A stretch of 64,000 nucleotides of DNA from Jeotgalibaca porci. GTDB lineage: Bacteria > Bacillota > Bacilli > Lactobacillales > Aerococcaceae. A program made the position numbers and the translations under genes. The notes beneath the pieces are model-generated. The model searched no databases and was not told where the DNA came from. It worked only from the letters and a program-made list of their open reading frames with translations. Where the stretch lies: NCBI RefSeq assembly GCF_011299095.1, contig NZ_CP049889.1, positions 1,092,501-1,156,500 on the forward strand, in the 5' to 3' direction. Below, piece after piece: positions 9,910 through 18,377 of the stretch. The first letter of the stretch is position 1; each line of letters starts with the position of its first letter.

Positions 9910-11007
9910 TTAAACATTAAAGCGGAACAACATGACATCGCCATCTTGAACAACGTACTCTTTACCTTCAGAACGCACTTTTCCAACTTCTTTAGCTGCA
10001 ACCATGCTGCCAGCTGCCAATAAATCATCATAGGAAACTGTCTCAGCACGGATAAATCCGCGTTCGAAGTCCGTATGAATAACACCGGCTGCTTGCGGTG
10101 CTTTCATGCCCAGACGGAATGTCCATGCACGTACTTCTTGCTCGCCCGCTGTGAAATATGTACCTAGACCCAATAGGGAGTAAGCTTTTTGAATCAATTG
10201 GTCTAGACCAGATTGCTCAATTCCAATTTCATTTAGGAATTCTGCTTTTTCCTCGTCGTCTAACTCTGCAACTTCTTCTTCAATACGTGCGCTGATTGTA
10301 ACAACTTCAGCACCTTCAGACGCCGCAAATTCACGCACTTGTTTCACCATATCGTTTTCAGCGTCCCCTACTTCGTCTTCTGCAACGTTTGCTACGTAAA
10401 GCACAGGTTTCGTAGTCAAAAGAAACAGGCTCTTCACGAGTGGTGCTTCTTCTGGTGTAAATTCAAGCGTACGCGCTGACTGACCAGCTTCTAATGTTTC
10501 TTTCACACGCTCCAAGATTGCTAATTCTGCCAAAGCATCTTTATCTTTTGTACGTGCAATCTTGCTGACGCGCGTATAACGTTTATCAACAGACTCCAAG
10601 TCCGCCAAAATTAATTCCAGGTTAATAACCTCAATATCACTCAACGGATTTACTTTACCACTGACGTGTGTGATGTTTTCATCTTCGAAACAACGCACCA
10701 CGTGACAAATTGCATCCACTTGACGAATATTAGCCAAGAATTTATTTCCCAGACCCTCGCCTTTGCTGGCACCTTTTACGATTCCGGCAATATCAGTAAA
10801 TTCAAATGTTGTTGGAACAGTTTTCTTTGGTTTTACCAATTCTGTTAATTTTTGTAGACGATCGTCCGGTACTTCAACAACTCCGACGTTTGGGTCGATT
10901 GTCGCAAACGGATAGTTCGCTGCTTCTACTCCTGCTTTTGTAATTGCATTAAATAGTGTGGACTTTCCAACGTTTGGTAAACCCACAATTCCTGCTGTTA
11001 ATGACAT
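9910..11007 (-). CDS. ychF: Ribosome-associated GTPase/ATPase YchF
   Basis: Obg-family P-loop protein (OLA1/YchF) that binds ribosomes and often prefers ATP. 365 residues from ATG ([17 protein letters not shown]), the normal family start; a GTG three codons upstream is possible but is preceded by a poorer ribosome site. G1 GLPNVGKST is at about 8-16; the C-terminal TGS domain ends with [13 protein letters not shown], typical of YchF. Next to DUF951 and parB. Confidence 0.95.
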   Translation of the reverse strand: MSLTAGIVGLPNVGKSTLFNAITKAGVEAANYPFATIDPNVGVVEVPDDRLQKLTELVKPKKTVPTTFEFTDIAGIVKGASKGEGLGNKFLANIRQVDAICHVVRCFEDENITHVSGKVNPLSDIEVINLELILADLESVDKRYTRVSKIARTKDKDALAELAILERVKETLEAGQSARTLEFTPEEAPLVKSLFLLTTKPVLYVANVAEDEVGDAENDMVKQVREFAASEGAEVVTISARIEEEVAELDDEEKAEFLNEIGIEQSGLDQLIQKAYSLLGLGTYFTAGEQEVRAWTFRLGMKAPQAAGVIHTDFERGFIRAETVSYDDLLAAGSMVAAKEVGKVRSEGKEYVVQDGDVMLFRFNV

Positions 11008-11032
11008 GTTTTCCACTCTTTCTAGTTGGTTT

Positions 11033-11245
11033 TTATTCGGCAGCTTCTGCCTTTACCAGTACTTTTTTCATTTTCTTCTCAAATTCACGACGTGGCATCA
11101 AGACTAATTGGCCACACTTCTGACATTTAATTCGGATATCCATTCCCATCCGAATAATCTCCCAGGCGTTACTTTGGCAAGCATGTGCTTTCTTCATTTC
11201 CACGACAGCGTGTAAATCATACTCTTTTTGATTCACCAATGGCAA
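11033..11245 (-). CDS. DUF951 family small protein
   Basis: Function unknown. 70 residues with a conserved [17 protein letters not shown] segment and a CQKCG pair that looks like half a zinc-binding site (cysteines near 24, 41 and 44). DUF951 genes are found between parB and ychF across Firmicutes, as here, with only 8 bases to parB. Confidence 0.88.
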   Translation of the reverse strand: MPLVNQKEYDLHAVVEMKKAHACQSNAWEIIRMGMDIRIKCQKCGQLVLMPRREFEKKMKKVLVKAEAAE

Positions 11246-11253
11246 CCCCCTTC

Positions 11254-12144
11254 TTAATCTTCAAATTCAATCGCGAGTAAATCCAAAATGCGATTCAAAT
11301 CTGCCGATGATAAGTATTCAATTTCAATTTTTCCTTGTTCGCCTTTTGGAGTAATTTGTACCGCAGTACCAAAGCGATCCATCAAGCGTTCTTCGCTCTC
11401 GATAAGATAAGAAGGTTTTTTCAGCTTGTCGCGCTTTTTCTTTTCTTTACGTTGCGAAGGTTCCGTTAATTCTTGAACCAACGCTTCCAATTGGCGTACA
11501 GTCATTCCTTCTGCAACTACACGCTTCGCAAGTTCACTAATCTGCGTTTGGTTCTTCAGACCTAATAACGTGCGGGCCTGCCCCATAGATAAGTCACCGT
11601 TACGAAGTAATGTCTTAACATCGTCAGGCAATGTCAATAAACGTAGATGGTTCGTTACGTAGGGACGGCTCTTACCGAGACGGGCCGCTACATCGGCTTG
11701 TGTCATTTTCAGCTTCGTCATCATCGTTTGGTACGCATCCGCTTCTTCTAACGGGGACAAATCTTCCCTTTGCAAGTTCTCAAGAATCGCGACTTCAATC
11801 ATCGCCTGTTCATCGAAAACGCGAATAATAGCTGGAATTGTTTCCTTACCCGCCAGACGTGATGCGCGCACACGTCGTTCGCCGACAATAATTTCATAGC
11901 CTTTTACTGTGGACTTTCGCAAAATAATCGGTTGAAAAACACCATTTAATTTAATCGATTCTGCCAGCTCTGCTAGTGCCGTTTCATCAAACTCTTTACG
12001 TGGCTGGTACGGGTTGGGACGAATCGTATCCAACTTGATTTCTTCCACTTTTTCATTTTTCTCATCAATCTTCTCGATATCATTGAAATTAGTGAATAAG
12101 GCATCAATACCGCGGCCTAACCCCTTGTTGTTTTTACTCGGCAT
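11254..12144 (-). CDS. parB: Chromosome-partitioning protein ParB (Spo0J)
   Basis: Binds parS sites, spreads as a CTP-dependent clamp and loads SMC near the origin. 296 residues. The N-terminal LGRGIDALF, the ParB/Srx CTPase domain (about 32-125) with IVGERRVRASR, the helix-turn-helix (TQADVAARLGKSRPYVTNHLRLL, quoted in part: QADVAARLGKS) and the C-terminal dimer domain are present. Its start overlaps the end of parA by 11 bases. I saw no perfect parS (TGTTTCACGTGAAACA type) in the window. Confidence 0.96.
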   Translation of the reverse strand: MPSKNNKGLGRGIDALFTNFNDIEKIDEKNEKVEEIKLDTIRPNPYQPRKEFDETALAELAESIKLNGVFQPIILRKSTVKGYEIIVGERRVRASRLAGKETIPAIIRVFDEQAMIEVAILENLQREDLSPLEEADAYQTMMTKLKMTQADVAARLGKSRPYVTNHLRLLTLPDDVKTLLRNGDLSMGQARTLLGLKNQTQISELAKRVVAEGMTVRQLEALVQELTEPSQRKEKKKRDKLKKPSYLIESEERLMDRFGTAVQITPKGEQGKIEIEYLSSADLNRILDLLAIEFED

Positions 12145-12898
12145 CCTCTAGCACTTCCTTTGCAAGTTGTATGTAGACTTCGGCACCTTTCGAACGAATA
12201 TCATAATCAACAATCGATTGACCATAACTTGGTGCTTCTGACAAACGGACATTACGCGGAATAATTGTGTCATAAACTTTTTCTTTGAAATATTTCTTCA
12301 CTTCTTCAACGACTTCAAAGCCAAGATTTGTACGTGCATCCAGCATCGTCAATAACACGCCTTCAATCTTCAAATCTTGATTAAAGTGCTTTTGAACTAG
12401 GCGGAACGTATTCAATAGTTGGCTTAACCCTTCCAAGGCATAGTATTCACACTGAACAGGAATTAACACCGAGTCACTGGCTGTGAAGGCATTAATCGTT
12501 AAGTGTCCAAGCGATGGCGGGCAATCGATAAAGATATAGTCATAATCAATAGTTAATTTCTCAAGCGCCGTTTTCAAACGGGCTTCACGATGCGGTTGGC
12601 TCGTCAATTCAATCTCTGCTCCAGCCAATTGAATCGTTGCCGGAACCACCCATAGGTTTTCGCGTGATGAGGGTTGAATCGCTTGTTCGATTGGTATTTG
12701 ATTGACGAGGACATCGTAAATGTCTTCATTCACATCTGCCTTGGAAATACCAAGCCCACTCGTCGCGTTCCCTTGCGCATCGCTATCAATTAATAGCACT
12801 TTGTTACCCAGGTAGGCTAATGCCGCTGCTACGTTAACAGTCGTTGTTGTTTTACCAACGCCACCTTTTTGATTTGCAACTGCAATGATCCGTGTCAT
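12134..12898 (-). CDS. soj: Chromosome-partitioning ATPase ParA (Soj)
   Basis: Deviant Walker ATPase that works with ParB in origin segregation and regulates DnaA in Bacillus. 254 residues; the deviant Walker A NQKGGVGKTTT lies at 9-19, switch I/II motif with DSDAQGN and the FIDCPPSLG motif near 120-130. ATG start behind CTGGAGGAAAGTAA. Overlaps parB. A perfect terminator hairpin stands immediately upstream, separating it from rsmG; the usual noc gene between rsmG and soj is absent. Confidence 0.96.
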   Translation of the reverse strand: MTRIIAVANQKGGVGKTTTTVNVAAALAYLGNKVLLIDSDAQGNATSGLGISKADVNEDIYDVLVNQIPIEQAIQPSSRENLWVVPATIQLAGAEIELTSQPHREARLKTALEKLTIDYDYIFIDCPPSLGHLTINAFTASDSVLIPVQCEYYALEGLSQLLNTFRLVQKHFNQDLKIEGVLLTMLDARTNLGFEVVEEVKKYFKEKVYDTIIPRNVRLSEAPSYGQSIVDYDIRSKGAEVYIQLAKEVLEDAE

Positions 12899-12925
12899 TT
12901 ACTTTCCTCCAGTTCTAAAGATGAT

Positions 12926-12964
12926 ACAAAAAAAGGGAAAAATAAAATGCGTATTTTTCCCTTT
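12926..12964 (-). terminator. Terminator between rsmG and soj
   Basis: AAAGGGAAAAAT and ATTTTTCCCTTT form a perfect 12-bp stem followed on the minus strand by eight Ts. It lies ~28 bases before the soj start, so it ends the rsmG transcript or attenuates soj. Confidence 0.8.
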
Positions 12965-13087
12965 CGCATTTTTTCAAAATGACTGCATCATTTATCGCTC
13001 TTTTATAATATGATTTTCTACAGACAATATAAGCGTACATTACTTGGTTATTGTACCAAAAAGCACGGGAAATGAATACCCTCTGTC

Positions 13088-13804
13088 TTATAGTGGCTTC
13101 TTATTCGGAAGTCCCGGCTTACGCGGGTATTTTTTTGGTGTTTCTTTGGCTTTTTTAATTAAGATAATGTGGCGTTCGCCTTCTTCTTTTGGCAATTCAA
13201 AAGCGTAGTCTTCTTCCACTTTACCTCCCAATGTAGCAATCGCTGCTTTCGCATCATCTAATTCTTCTTTCGAGCTAGCTGCCTTCATCGCAACGAAATA
13301 ACCGCCTTTTTTCACAAGAGGCACACATAGTTCACTTAAAACGCTCATCCGAGCGACAGCACGTGCCGTCACAATATCATACGCTGCACGGTGCTCCGCG
13401 TTTTGTCCAAATGTTTCTGCGCGATCGTGGTAGCAACGGACACCTTCCAAGCCCAATTCCTTAAATAGCAACTCTAAAAAGTTAATCCGTTTATTCAGCG
13501 AATCAACAATGGTCACTTTCAAGTTCGGGTAAGCAATTTTCAAAGGAATACTTGGGAAGCCCGCACCGGCACCCACGTCACACAAGGTCATTTCACCTTC
13601 CAGGACATCGGTGTGCAGACCCAACGTGATGGAATCATAAAAATGCTTCAAATAAACTTCATCGCGTTCGGTAATAGCCGTTAAGTTTATTTTCTCGTTC
13701 CATTCCACTAGTAGTTCGTAATAACGCGCATATTGCGCCATTTGCTTCTCGTCTAATGCCAGTCCCATTTCCAGGACTGCCGTTCTAAATTCTTCAGGAT
13801 TCAT
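13088..13804 (-). CDS. rsmG: 16S rRNA m7G527 methyltransferase RsmG (GidB)
   Basis: Methylates N7 of G527 in 16S rRNA using SAM; loss gives low-level streptomycin resistance. 238 residues, normal length. It has the SAM-binding motif [15 protein letters not shown] at about 72-86, then [11 protein letters not shown] and the VTARAVA motif. The start has a GGAG site. Usually it follows mnmE-mnmG directly; here those genes are ~19 kb away. Confidence 0.96.
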   Translation of the reverse strand: MNPEEFRTAVLEMGLALDEKQMAQYARYYELLVEWNEKINLTAITERDEVYLKHFYDSITLGLHTDVLEGEMTLCDVGAGAGFPSIPLKIAYPNLKVTIVDSLNKRINFLELLFKELGLEGVRCYHDRAETFGQNAEHRAAYDIVTARAVARMSVLSELCVPLVKKGGYFVAMKAASSKEELDDAKAAIATLGGKVEEDYAFELPKEEGERHIILIKKAKETPKKYPRKPGLPNKKPL

Positions 13805-13807
13805 TGT

Positions 13808-14254
13808 TTACTCCGTTTCTATTTCAAATTCTGCTGTTAGTGGTTTACCAGCGACTTCTTTAATCACACGGTATGTTCCAGGTTCAAAATCATGTTCGAA
13901 CAAGGTCATCGTGATTTCTTCTTTATTAGTCTCGCCCGGCTTCAAGCTTAAGGCAATCTCTATCCAAGCCATTTCTTCCTCAAAGGGGAACACAACCCAC
14001 GCATCTTCATCTAAGTATTCGATACTGAACGCCACACCATAAAAAAGTTCTTCTTCCGTTTCGTTGGCAAGTGTTACGTGAATCGTTTCAGTGTCTGAGT
14101 TATAACGTGGTTCTACTGTCTTCATTGTCACGCCAGCCAGTTGATTCAAATCATCGGCTGCATAGGGACTCGGTTCAAAAGCTGCTTTGGTACAACCTGT
14201 CAAAAACAAGATGAACAAGATACTGGTAAAAATCAAACTACTCCGTTTTTTCAT
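13808..14254 (-). CDS. Putative lipoprotein with Ig-like domain
   Basis: Surface lipoprotein of unknown role. 148 residues with a lipoprotein signal peptide ending in the lipobox LTGC (Cys21). The mature part (about 45-145) is beta-rich and looks like the bacterial Ig-like domain found in Firmicutes lipoproteins (TLANETEEEL, SLKPGETNKEEITM, EPGTYRV). It lies only 3 bases upstream of rsmG, so the two are probably co-transcribed. Confidence 0.75.
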   Translation of the reverse strand: MKKRSSLIFTSILFILFLTGCTKAAFEPSPYAADDLNQLAGVTMKTVEPRYNSDTETIHVTLANETEEELFYGVAFSIEYLDEDAWVVFPFEEEMAWIEIALSLKPGETNKEEITMTLFEHDFEPGTYRVIKEVAGKPLTAEFEIETE

Positions 14255-14353
14255 AAGTATTTCCCTCCGCCCATTTGTGTGTTCTTCTTCATATTATTAT
14301 ACACGATAACCCGGTAAAAATAGAGTTTTTAAAAATTAGCGGATAATTCGATT

Positions 14354-14398
14354 AAATCCGAACGTTTTCTATATTCAAATTGCTTTATATTCGTTTTA
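14354..14398 (+). promoter_or_regulatory. Pair of inverted PurR-box-like sites
   Basis: AAATCCGAACGTTT (14354-14367) and, inverted, TTATATTCGTTTTA (14385-14398) each centre on the CGAA core and are separated by 17 bases. This is the arrangement known for the Gram-positive PurR regulator in Bacillus (inverted 14-bp boxes, 16-17 bases apart). The first box also fits the lactococcal PurBox AWWWCCGAACWWT with one mismatch and lies about 76 bases before the predicted transcription start, the distance I recall for activation by PurR in Lactococcus. Confidence 0.65.
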
Positions 14399-14401
14399 GG
14401 G

Positions 14402-14430
14402 TTGTAAAATTTCTATTATGGCCTTATTAT
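14402..14430 (+). promoter_or_regulatory. Predicted promoter of the ABC importer operon
   Basis: TTGTAA, 17 bases, TATTAT. It sits about 55 bases before the first permease start and downstream of the two PurR-like boxes. Confidence 0.55.
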
Positions 14431-14485
14431 AGACTCATAAATCGTCATTTCCATATTATTTTATCCAAAAAGGAGGATAATGTTC

Positions 14486-15325
14486 GTGTCATCCAAAAGC
14501 TCTCCCTATTTGATTGTTGCTCCGGGATTGATTTTATTAGTCGTTTTTCTCGTTTTACCGTTATTCTCAATCATTTGGCCCACCTTATATGATGGTGGAT
14601 TTACACTTGATTCCTATATTTCCTTTTTTAACAGCAGCTATAACGTTTCAATTTTATGGCGAACGGTTAAATTATCGATGATTGTGACAGTCTTAAGTGT
14701 GATTTTCGGTCTGCCTACTGCTTATTTCATTGCACGCAGCAATCGAAAATGGCGCAGCTTGATGATGGGATTGGTTCTGTTCCCTTTGTTGACGAATTCA
14801 GTCGTCCGCAGTTTTGCCTGGATTAATATCTTAGGTACGAACGGGATTATCAACCGCGCACTGCTAGCTACCGGCCTGATTCAAGAGCCGATACAACTGT
14901 TGTATACAGAGTTTGCTATTACGATTGGTTCTTTGTACTTATTCTTACCTCTGATGATTACGACGCTGGTCGGTATTTTAGAAAATATCGATTCTGAAAT
15001 CGTAGAAGCAGCAGAAACACTGGGTGCCAGTCCAGTTGTTGCTTTTATGAAAGTCATCTGGCCGTTAAGTATTCCCGGTGTCATCGTTGGAAGTATTTTA
15101 GTGTTCACAGGAACATTAACTGCTTATACAACGCCGCAATTACTGGGAGGAAACCAAAATATGATGATGTCCACCTTCCTTTATCAAAATGCGATGACGT
15201 TAGGAAATTGGCAAAATGCCGGTGTAATTGCCTTAATCATGATTGTAACAACGATGGTGGTCATGAAAGGTTTCAACTTACTGGCTGCACGTATTGATAA
15301 AAGAGGAGGCGATCTCCATGCGTAA
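14486..15325 (+). CDS. ABC importer permease, PotB family
   Basis: First membrane subunit of a binding-protein-dependent importer. About 279 residues with six predicted membrane segments and the permease EAA loop (EAAETLGASPVVAF at about 175). The GTG at 14486 has a well-spaced AAGGAGG site (9 bases); the ATG at 14480 would be only 3 bases from it. Sequence type is that of spermidine/putrescine PotB, but PurR-like boxes upstream and purine-type deaminases downstream suggest a purine-related substrate. Overlaps the second permease by 8 bases. Confidence 0.85.
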   Translation: MSSKSSPYLIVAPGLILLVVFLVLPLFSIIWPTLYDGGFTLDSYISFFNSSYNVSILWRTVKLSMIVTVLSVIFGLPTAYFIARSNRKWRSLMMGLVLFPLLTNSVVRSFAWINILGTNGIINRALLATGLIQEPIQLLYTEFAITIGSLYLFLPLMITTLVGILENIDSEIVEAAETLGASPVVAFMKVIWPLSIPGVIVGSILVFTGTLTAYTTPQLLGGNQNMMMSTFLYQNAMTLGNWQNAGVIALIMIVTTMVVMKGFNLLAARIDKRGGDLHA

Positions 15326-16097
15326 ACAAAAAGGACTCGCGCTCTTCGCGTTACTCGTCTTTCTGTTTTTATTTTTCCCCTTACTCATCATTGTGGTGAC
15401 GTCATTTGGAGAAAATCCAACTATTCAATTCCCGATTCAAGGTTTCACTCTGGATTGGTACGCAAATGTTTTTCGGATTAGTGGTTTTATTAATAGCTTT
15501 TGGTTGAGCTTACGCGTTTCCTTGCTGGCGACCATCTTAGCACTGGTCATCGGCGTTCCCGCTGCTTATGGATTATCCCGTTACAACTTCAAAGGGCGCA
15601 CTGTTCTGAAAGGTTTCTTCCTATCTCCTACGATTATTCCGGGTGTAGTGGTCGGCTTTTCTTTATTCCAGTTTATCGTGATTAAACTGCAGTTACCGAT
15701 TTTCCAAGGTTTATTATTGGGTCACTTTTTAATCAGTCTGCCGTATATAATCCGTGTGGTTGGTTCAAGCTTGGAGCAGTTGGACTTCTCGATTGAAGAA
15801 GCAGCTTGGACTTTGGGAAGTACACGTCTAACAGCTTTCTTCAAAGTGGTCTTACCGAATATTTCGTCCGGGATTTTTGCATCGTTTATGTTGGCTTTCA
15901 TCAATTCCTTTAACAACATTCCGGTATCTCAATTCTTATCCGGACCAGGAATTACGGCGTTACCAACAAATTTAATGAGTTATATTGAATACAATTATGA
16001 TCCAACTGTTTCTGCATTGTCCGTGTTGTTGATGCTGGGAACCATCTTGATGATGTTCCTGATTGAAAAAACATTGGGACTTGCTTCGATTTCTTGA
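15318..16097 (+). CDS. ABC importer permease, PotC family
   Basis: Second membrane subunit. 259 residues from ATG at 15318, chosen because GAGGAGG lies 8 bases upstream and the overlap ATGCGTAA with the first permease is typical of coupled translation. Six membrane segments are predicted; the EAA motif EEAAWTLGSTRLTAF occurs near 163-178. Pairs with the PotB-type permease and the ATPase in the same operon. Confidence 0.86.
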   Translation: MRKQKGLALFALLVFLFLFFPLLIIVVTSFGENPTIQFPIQGFTLDWYANVFRISGFINSFWLSLRVSLLATILALVIGVPAAYGLSRYNFKGRTVLKGFFLSPTIIPGVVVGFSLFQFIVIKLQLPIFQGLLLGHFLISLPYIIRVVGSSLEQLDFSIEEAAWTLGSTRLTAFFKVVLPNISSGIFASFMLAFINSFNNIPVSQFLSGPGITALPTNLMSYIEYNYDPTVSALSVLLMLGTILMMFLIEKTLGLASIS

Positions 16098-16115
16098 CGA
16101 GGAGGAGGCCAACTA

Positions 16116-17153
16116 ATGGCTTTTGTTAATTTAGAAGATATTCGTGTCAGTTATGACGGGAAATCGGATGTCTTAAAAGATTTACGTTTATCCATCGAAA
16201 AAGGGGAACTTGTTTCCCTTCTGGGTCCTTCGGGATGTGGAAAAACAACGACACTGCGTGTGATTGCAGGTTTGATTGAACCAAACGACGGGACCTTCGT
16301 TGTTGATGAGATGGATTTAACCAAAGTGCCCGTTCATAAACGGAATTTTGGAATGGTCTTCCAGTCCTATGCCCTCTTTCCTCATTTGACGATTAAAGAG
16401 AATGTGGCCTTTGGTTTGAAATTACGTAAAGAAAATAAAACGGTTATTGAAGAAAAAGTAATGGAAATTTTGGAAGTAACGGGCTTAAGCGATTTTGCTG
16501 ACCGTTATCCCAAACAACTTTCCGGCGGGCAACGTCAGCGGGTCGCTCTTGCACGTGCGTTGGTTATTGAACCAAAATTATTGTTACTTGATGAACCTTT
16601 AAGTAACTTGGATGCTAAATTACGGGTTACGATGCGGATGGAAATCAAACGAATTCAACGCGCTTTAGGGATTACGACTGTTTTCGTTACGCATGATCAA
16701 GAAGAATGCTTCTCTATTTCCGATAAAGTAGCGGTTATGAATAAAGGTGTCATTGAGCAATATGATTCCCCCGAAGAAATTTACAAAAATCCGCGTACTG
16801 AATTTGTGGCCCGTTTCATCGGTTTTGAGAACTTTATTTCTTTAGAAAAAGAGAAAGAACATTTGTATTACGCAGAAGACGGAACCTCTTTCCGAACAAT
16901 GCGTGCTCATAGCGATGATAAGGTAAAAGCAACAATTCGTCCCGATAATATTTCCATGCATCGCACGTTAGCGCCAGCCGATAACGTTTTAAGTGGTACC
17001 GTCCGTGTACGGACGTTTTTAGGTAAGAGTTACCAGTATGAAGTCGAAACAGCCGTCGGGAATTTAATCGTAAACGACGAAGACGCAAAGCTTTACCAAG
17101 CCGGTGAATCCGTACAATTGTTCTTAGATCCAGCAAAAATAATTTTGGTATAG
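16116..17153 (+). CDS. ABC importer ATPase, PotA family
   Basis: Energises the importer on the cytoplasmic side. 345 residues: Walker A GPSGCGKTT (about 37-45), Q loop FQSYALFPH, signature LSGGQRQRVALARAL (about 134-148), Walker B LLLLDEPLSNLD, H loop VTHDQEE, then a C-terminal TOBE domain (about 265-343) typical of PotA/MalK-class ATPases. Starts 18 bases after the second permease with a GAGGAGG site. Confidence 0.9.
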   Translation: MAFVNLEDIRVSYDGKSDVLKDLRLSIEKGELVSLLGPSGCGKTTTLRVIAGLIEPNDGTFVVDEMDLTKVPVHKRNFGMVFQSYALFPHLTIKENVAFGLKLRKENKTVIEEKVMEILEVTGLSDFADRYPKQLSGGQRQRVALARALVIEPKLLLLDEPLSNLDAKLRVTMRMEIKRIQRALGITTVFVTHDQEECFSISDKVAVMNKGVIEQYDSPEEIYKNPRTEFVARFIGFENFISLEKEKEHLYYAEDGTSFRTMRAHSDDKVKATIRPDNISMHRTLAPADNVLSGTVRVRTFLGKSYQYEVETAVGNLIVNDEDAKLYQAGESVQLFLDPAKIILV

Positions 17154-17171
17154 AAAAGGAGAAAAACAAAC

Positions 17172-18230
17172 ATGAAATCTTGGAAAATAGCTTCCCTATC
17201 TTTAGCAGCAACAGTACTTTTGGCGGCATGCGGTGGTACAGAATCAGATACAGCTTCTTCAGCAGATAACAGTGGCGAGCTAATTGTCTCTACCTTTGCT
17301 CTAAGCGAAGATGTGATTAAACGCGATGTTCTAGATCCTTTCTCTGAAGAAAATGATGTTGAAATTACATACGAAGTTGGAAATTCCAGCGAACGTTTCA
17401 CGAAATTACAAAATAACCCAAATTCAACAATCGACGTGATTGAACTATCACAGGCAAACGCGGCAACAGGTGTTGCAGATGGATTGTTCGAAGAATTAGA
17501 CGAGACAAAAGTTCCTAACTTGGCGAAGTTGGTAGACGGCGCGAAAGATGCAATTGCGACATCCGGTGCTCCTTACACAATGAACAGTATCGGAATTATT
17601 TATAACGAAGAAGCTGCTGGAATGACAATCGATGAGTGGTCAGACTTATGGGATCCATCATTAGCAGGTAAAATTTCAATTCCAGATATTACGACAACTT
17701 TTGGACCAGCAATGCTACACGTTGCCAGCGATTATAAAGGTGTCGACATCACAACGGATGCAGGAGCGGCAGGCTTCGAAGCATTAACCGAACTAAAACC
17801 AAACATTATCAAGACCTATTCTAAATCTTCTGATTTAGCAAACTTGTTCCAATCAGGTGAAATTGTTGCTGCGGTTGTTGGAGACTTCGCATTCCCAATC
17901 ATTTCTGAAGCAAACCCAGATGTACAATTCCTAGTTCCAGAATCCGGTACTTACGCCAACTTCAATACCTTGAACGTTGTCGCTTCATCAGATAATAAAG
18001 AAGCTGCTTATGCTTTCATCAACTGGAAACTGAGCCAAGAACTACAAACAACAACGGCTGCTTCATTGAACGAAGCACCGACAAACGTAGAAGTTGAACT
18101 AGACGAAGAAACAGCCCGCAACAAAACTTACGGCGACGTAGCGCAACGTGCCAAAGCTGTTGACTTTACATTCGTAAATGAGAACCTAGCGGACTGGATT
18201 AACCAATGGAATGAGACGTTAAACCAATAG
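17172..18230 (+). CDS. ABC importer substrate-binding lipoprotein, PotD/PotF-like
   Basis: Captures the substrate at the cell surface and delivers it to the permeases. 352 residues with a lipobox LAAC (Cys20), a serine-rich spacer, then a two-lobed periplasmic-binding-protein fold of the polyamine/iron class (SFALSEDVIKR..., YTMNSIGIIYN near 140, GEIVAAVVGDFAF near 235). The ligand cannot be read off. Context (PurR-like boxes, adenine deaminase, MtaD-like enzyme) favours a purine or purine derivative; polyamine remains an alternative. A strong terminator follows. Confidence 0.85.
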   Translation: MKSWKIASLSLAATVLLAACGGTESDTASSADNSGELIVSTFALSEDVIKRDVLDPFSEENDVEITYEVGNSSERFTKLQNNPNSTIDVIELSQANAATGVADGLFEELDETKVPNLAKLVDGAKDAIATSGAPYTMNSIGIIYNEEAAGMTIDEWSDLWDPSLAGKISIPDITTTFGPAMLHVASDYKGVDITTDAGAAGFEALTELKPNIIKTYSKSSDLANLFQSGEIVAAVVGDFAFPIISEANPDVQFLVPESGTYANFNTLNVVASSDNKEAAYAFINWKLSQELQTTTAASLNEAPTNVEVELDEETARNKTYGDVAQRAKAVDFTFVNENLADWINQWNETLNQ

Positions 18231-18268
18231 AGTGGCTTGAAAACGCGATTAGACCTCTAATAAGAAAT

Positions 18269-18296
18269 CCTCGAGCTCATGCTCGAGGACTTTTTA
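18269..18296 (+). terminator. Terminator after the substrate-binding protein gene
   Basis: TCCTCGAGC/GCTCGAGGA perfect 9-bp stem with a TCAT loop and CTTTTT. It separates the importer genes from ade; partial readthrough or a separate ade promoter is needed for the downstream genes. Confidence 0.85.
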
Positions 18297-18377
18297 CTAT
18301 TTATCGGCGATAAGCTGAATTCAGCCCATTCCCCACTCTTTTGTTTCTGATTGATTTTTGAAAGGAGCACACGCAAC

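Noticed and set aside
11254-12898. parS site within or near parAB
   Set aside because: I looked for TGTTTCACGTGAAACA-like palindromes in this block and elsewhere; partial CACGTG matches occur in coding regions but none is close enough.
18300-18307. Second SigD promoter (GCCGATAA on the minus strand)
   Set aside because: The -10 octamer is perfect but no TAAA-like -35 is found 15 bases upstream, and no minus-strand gene follows.
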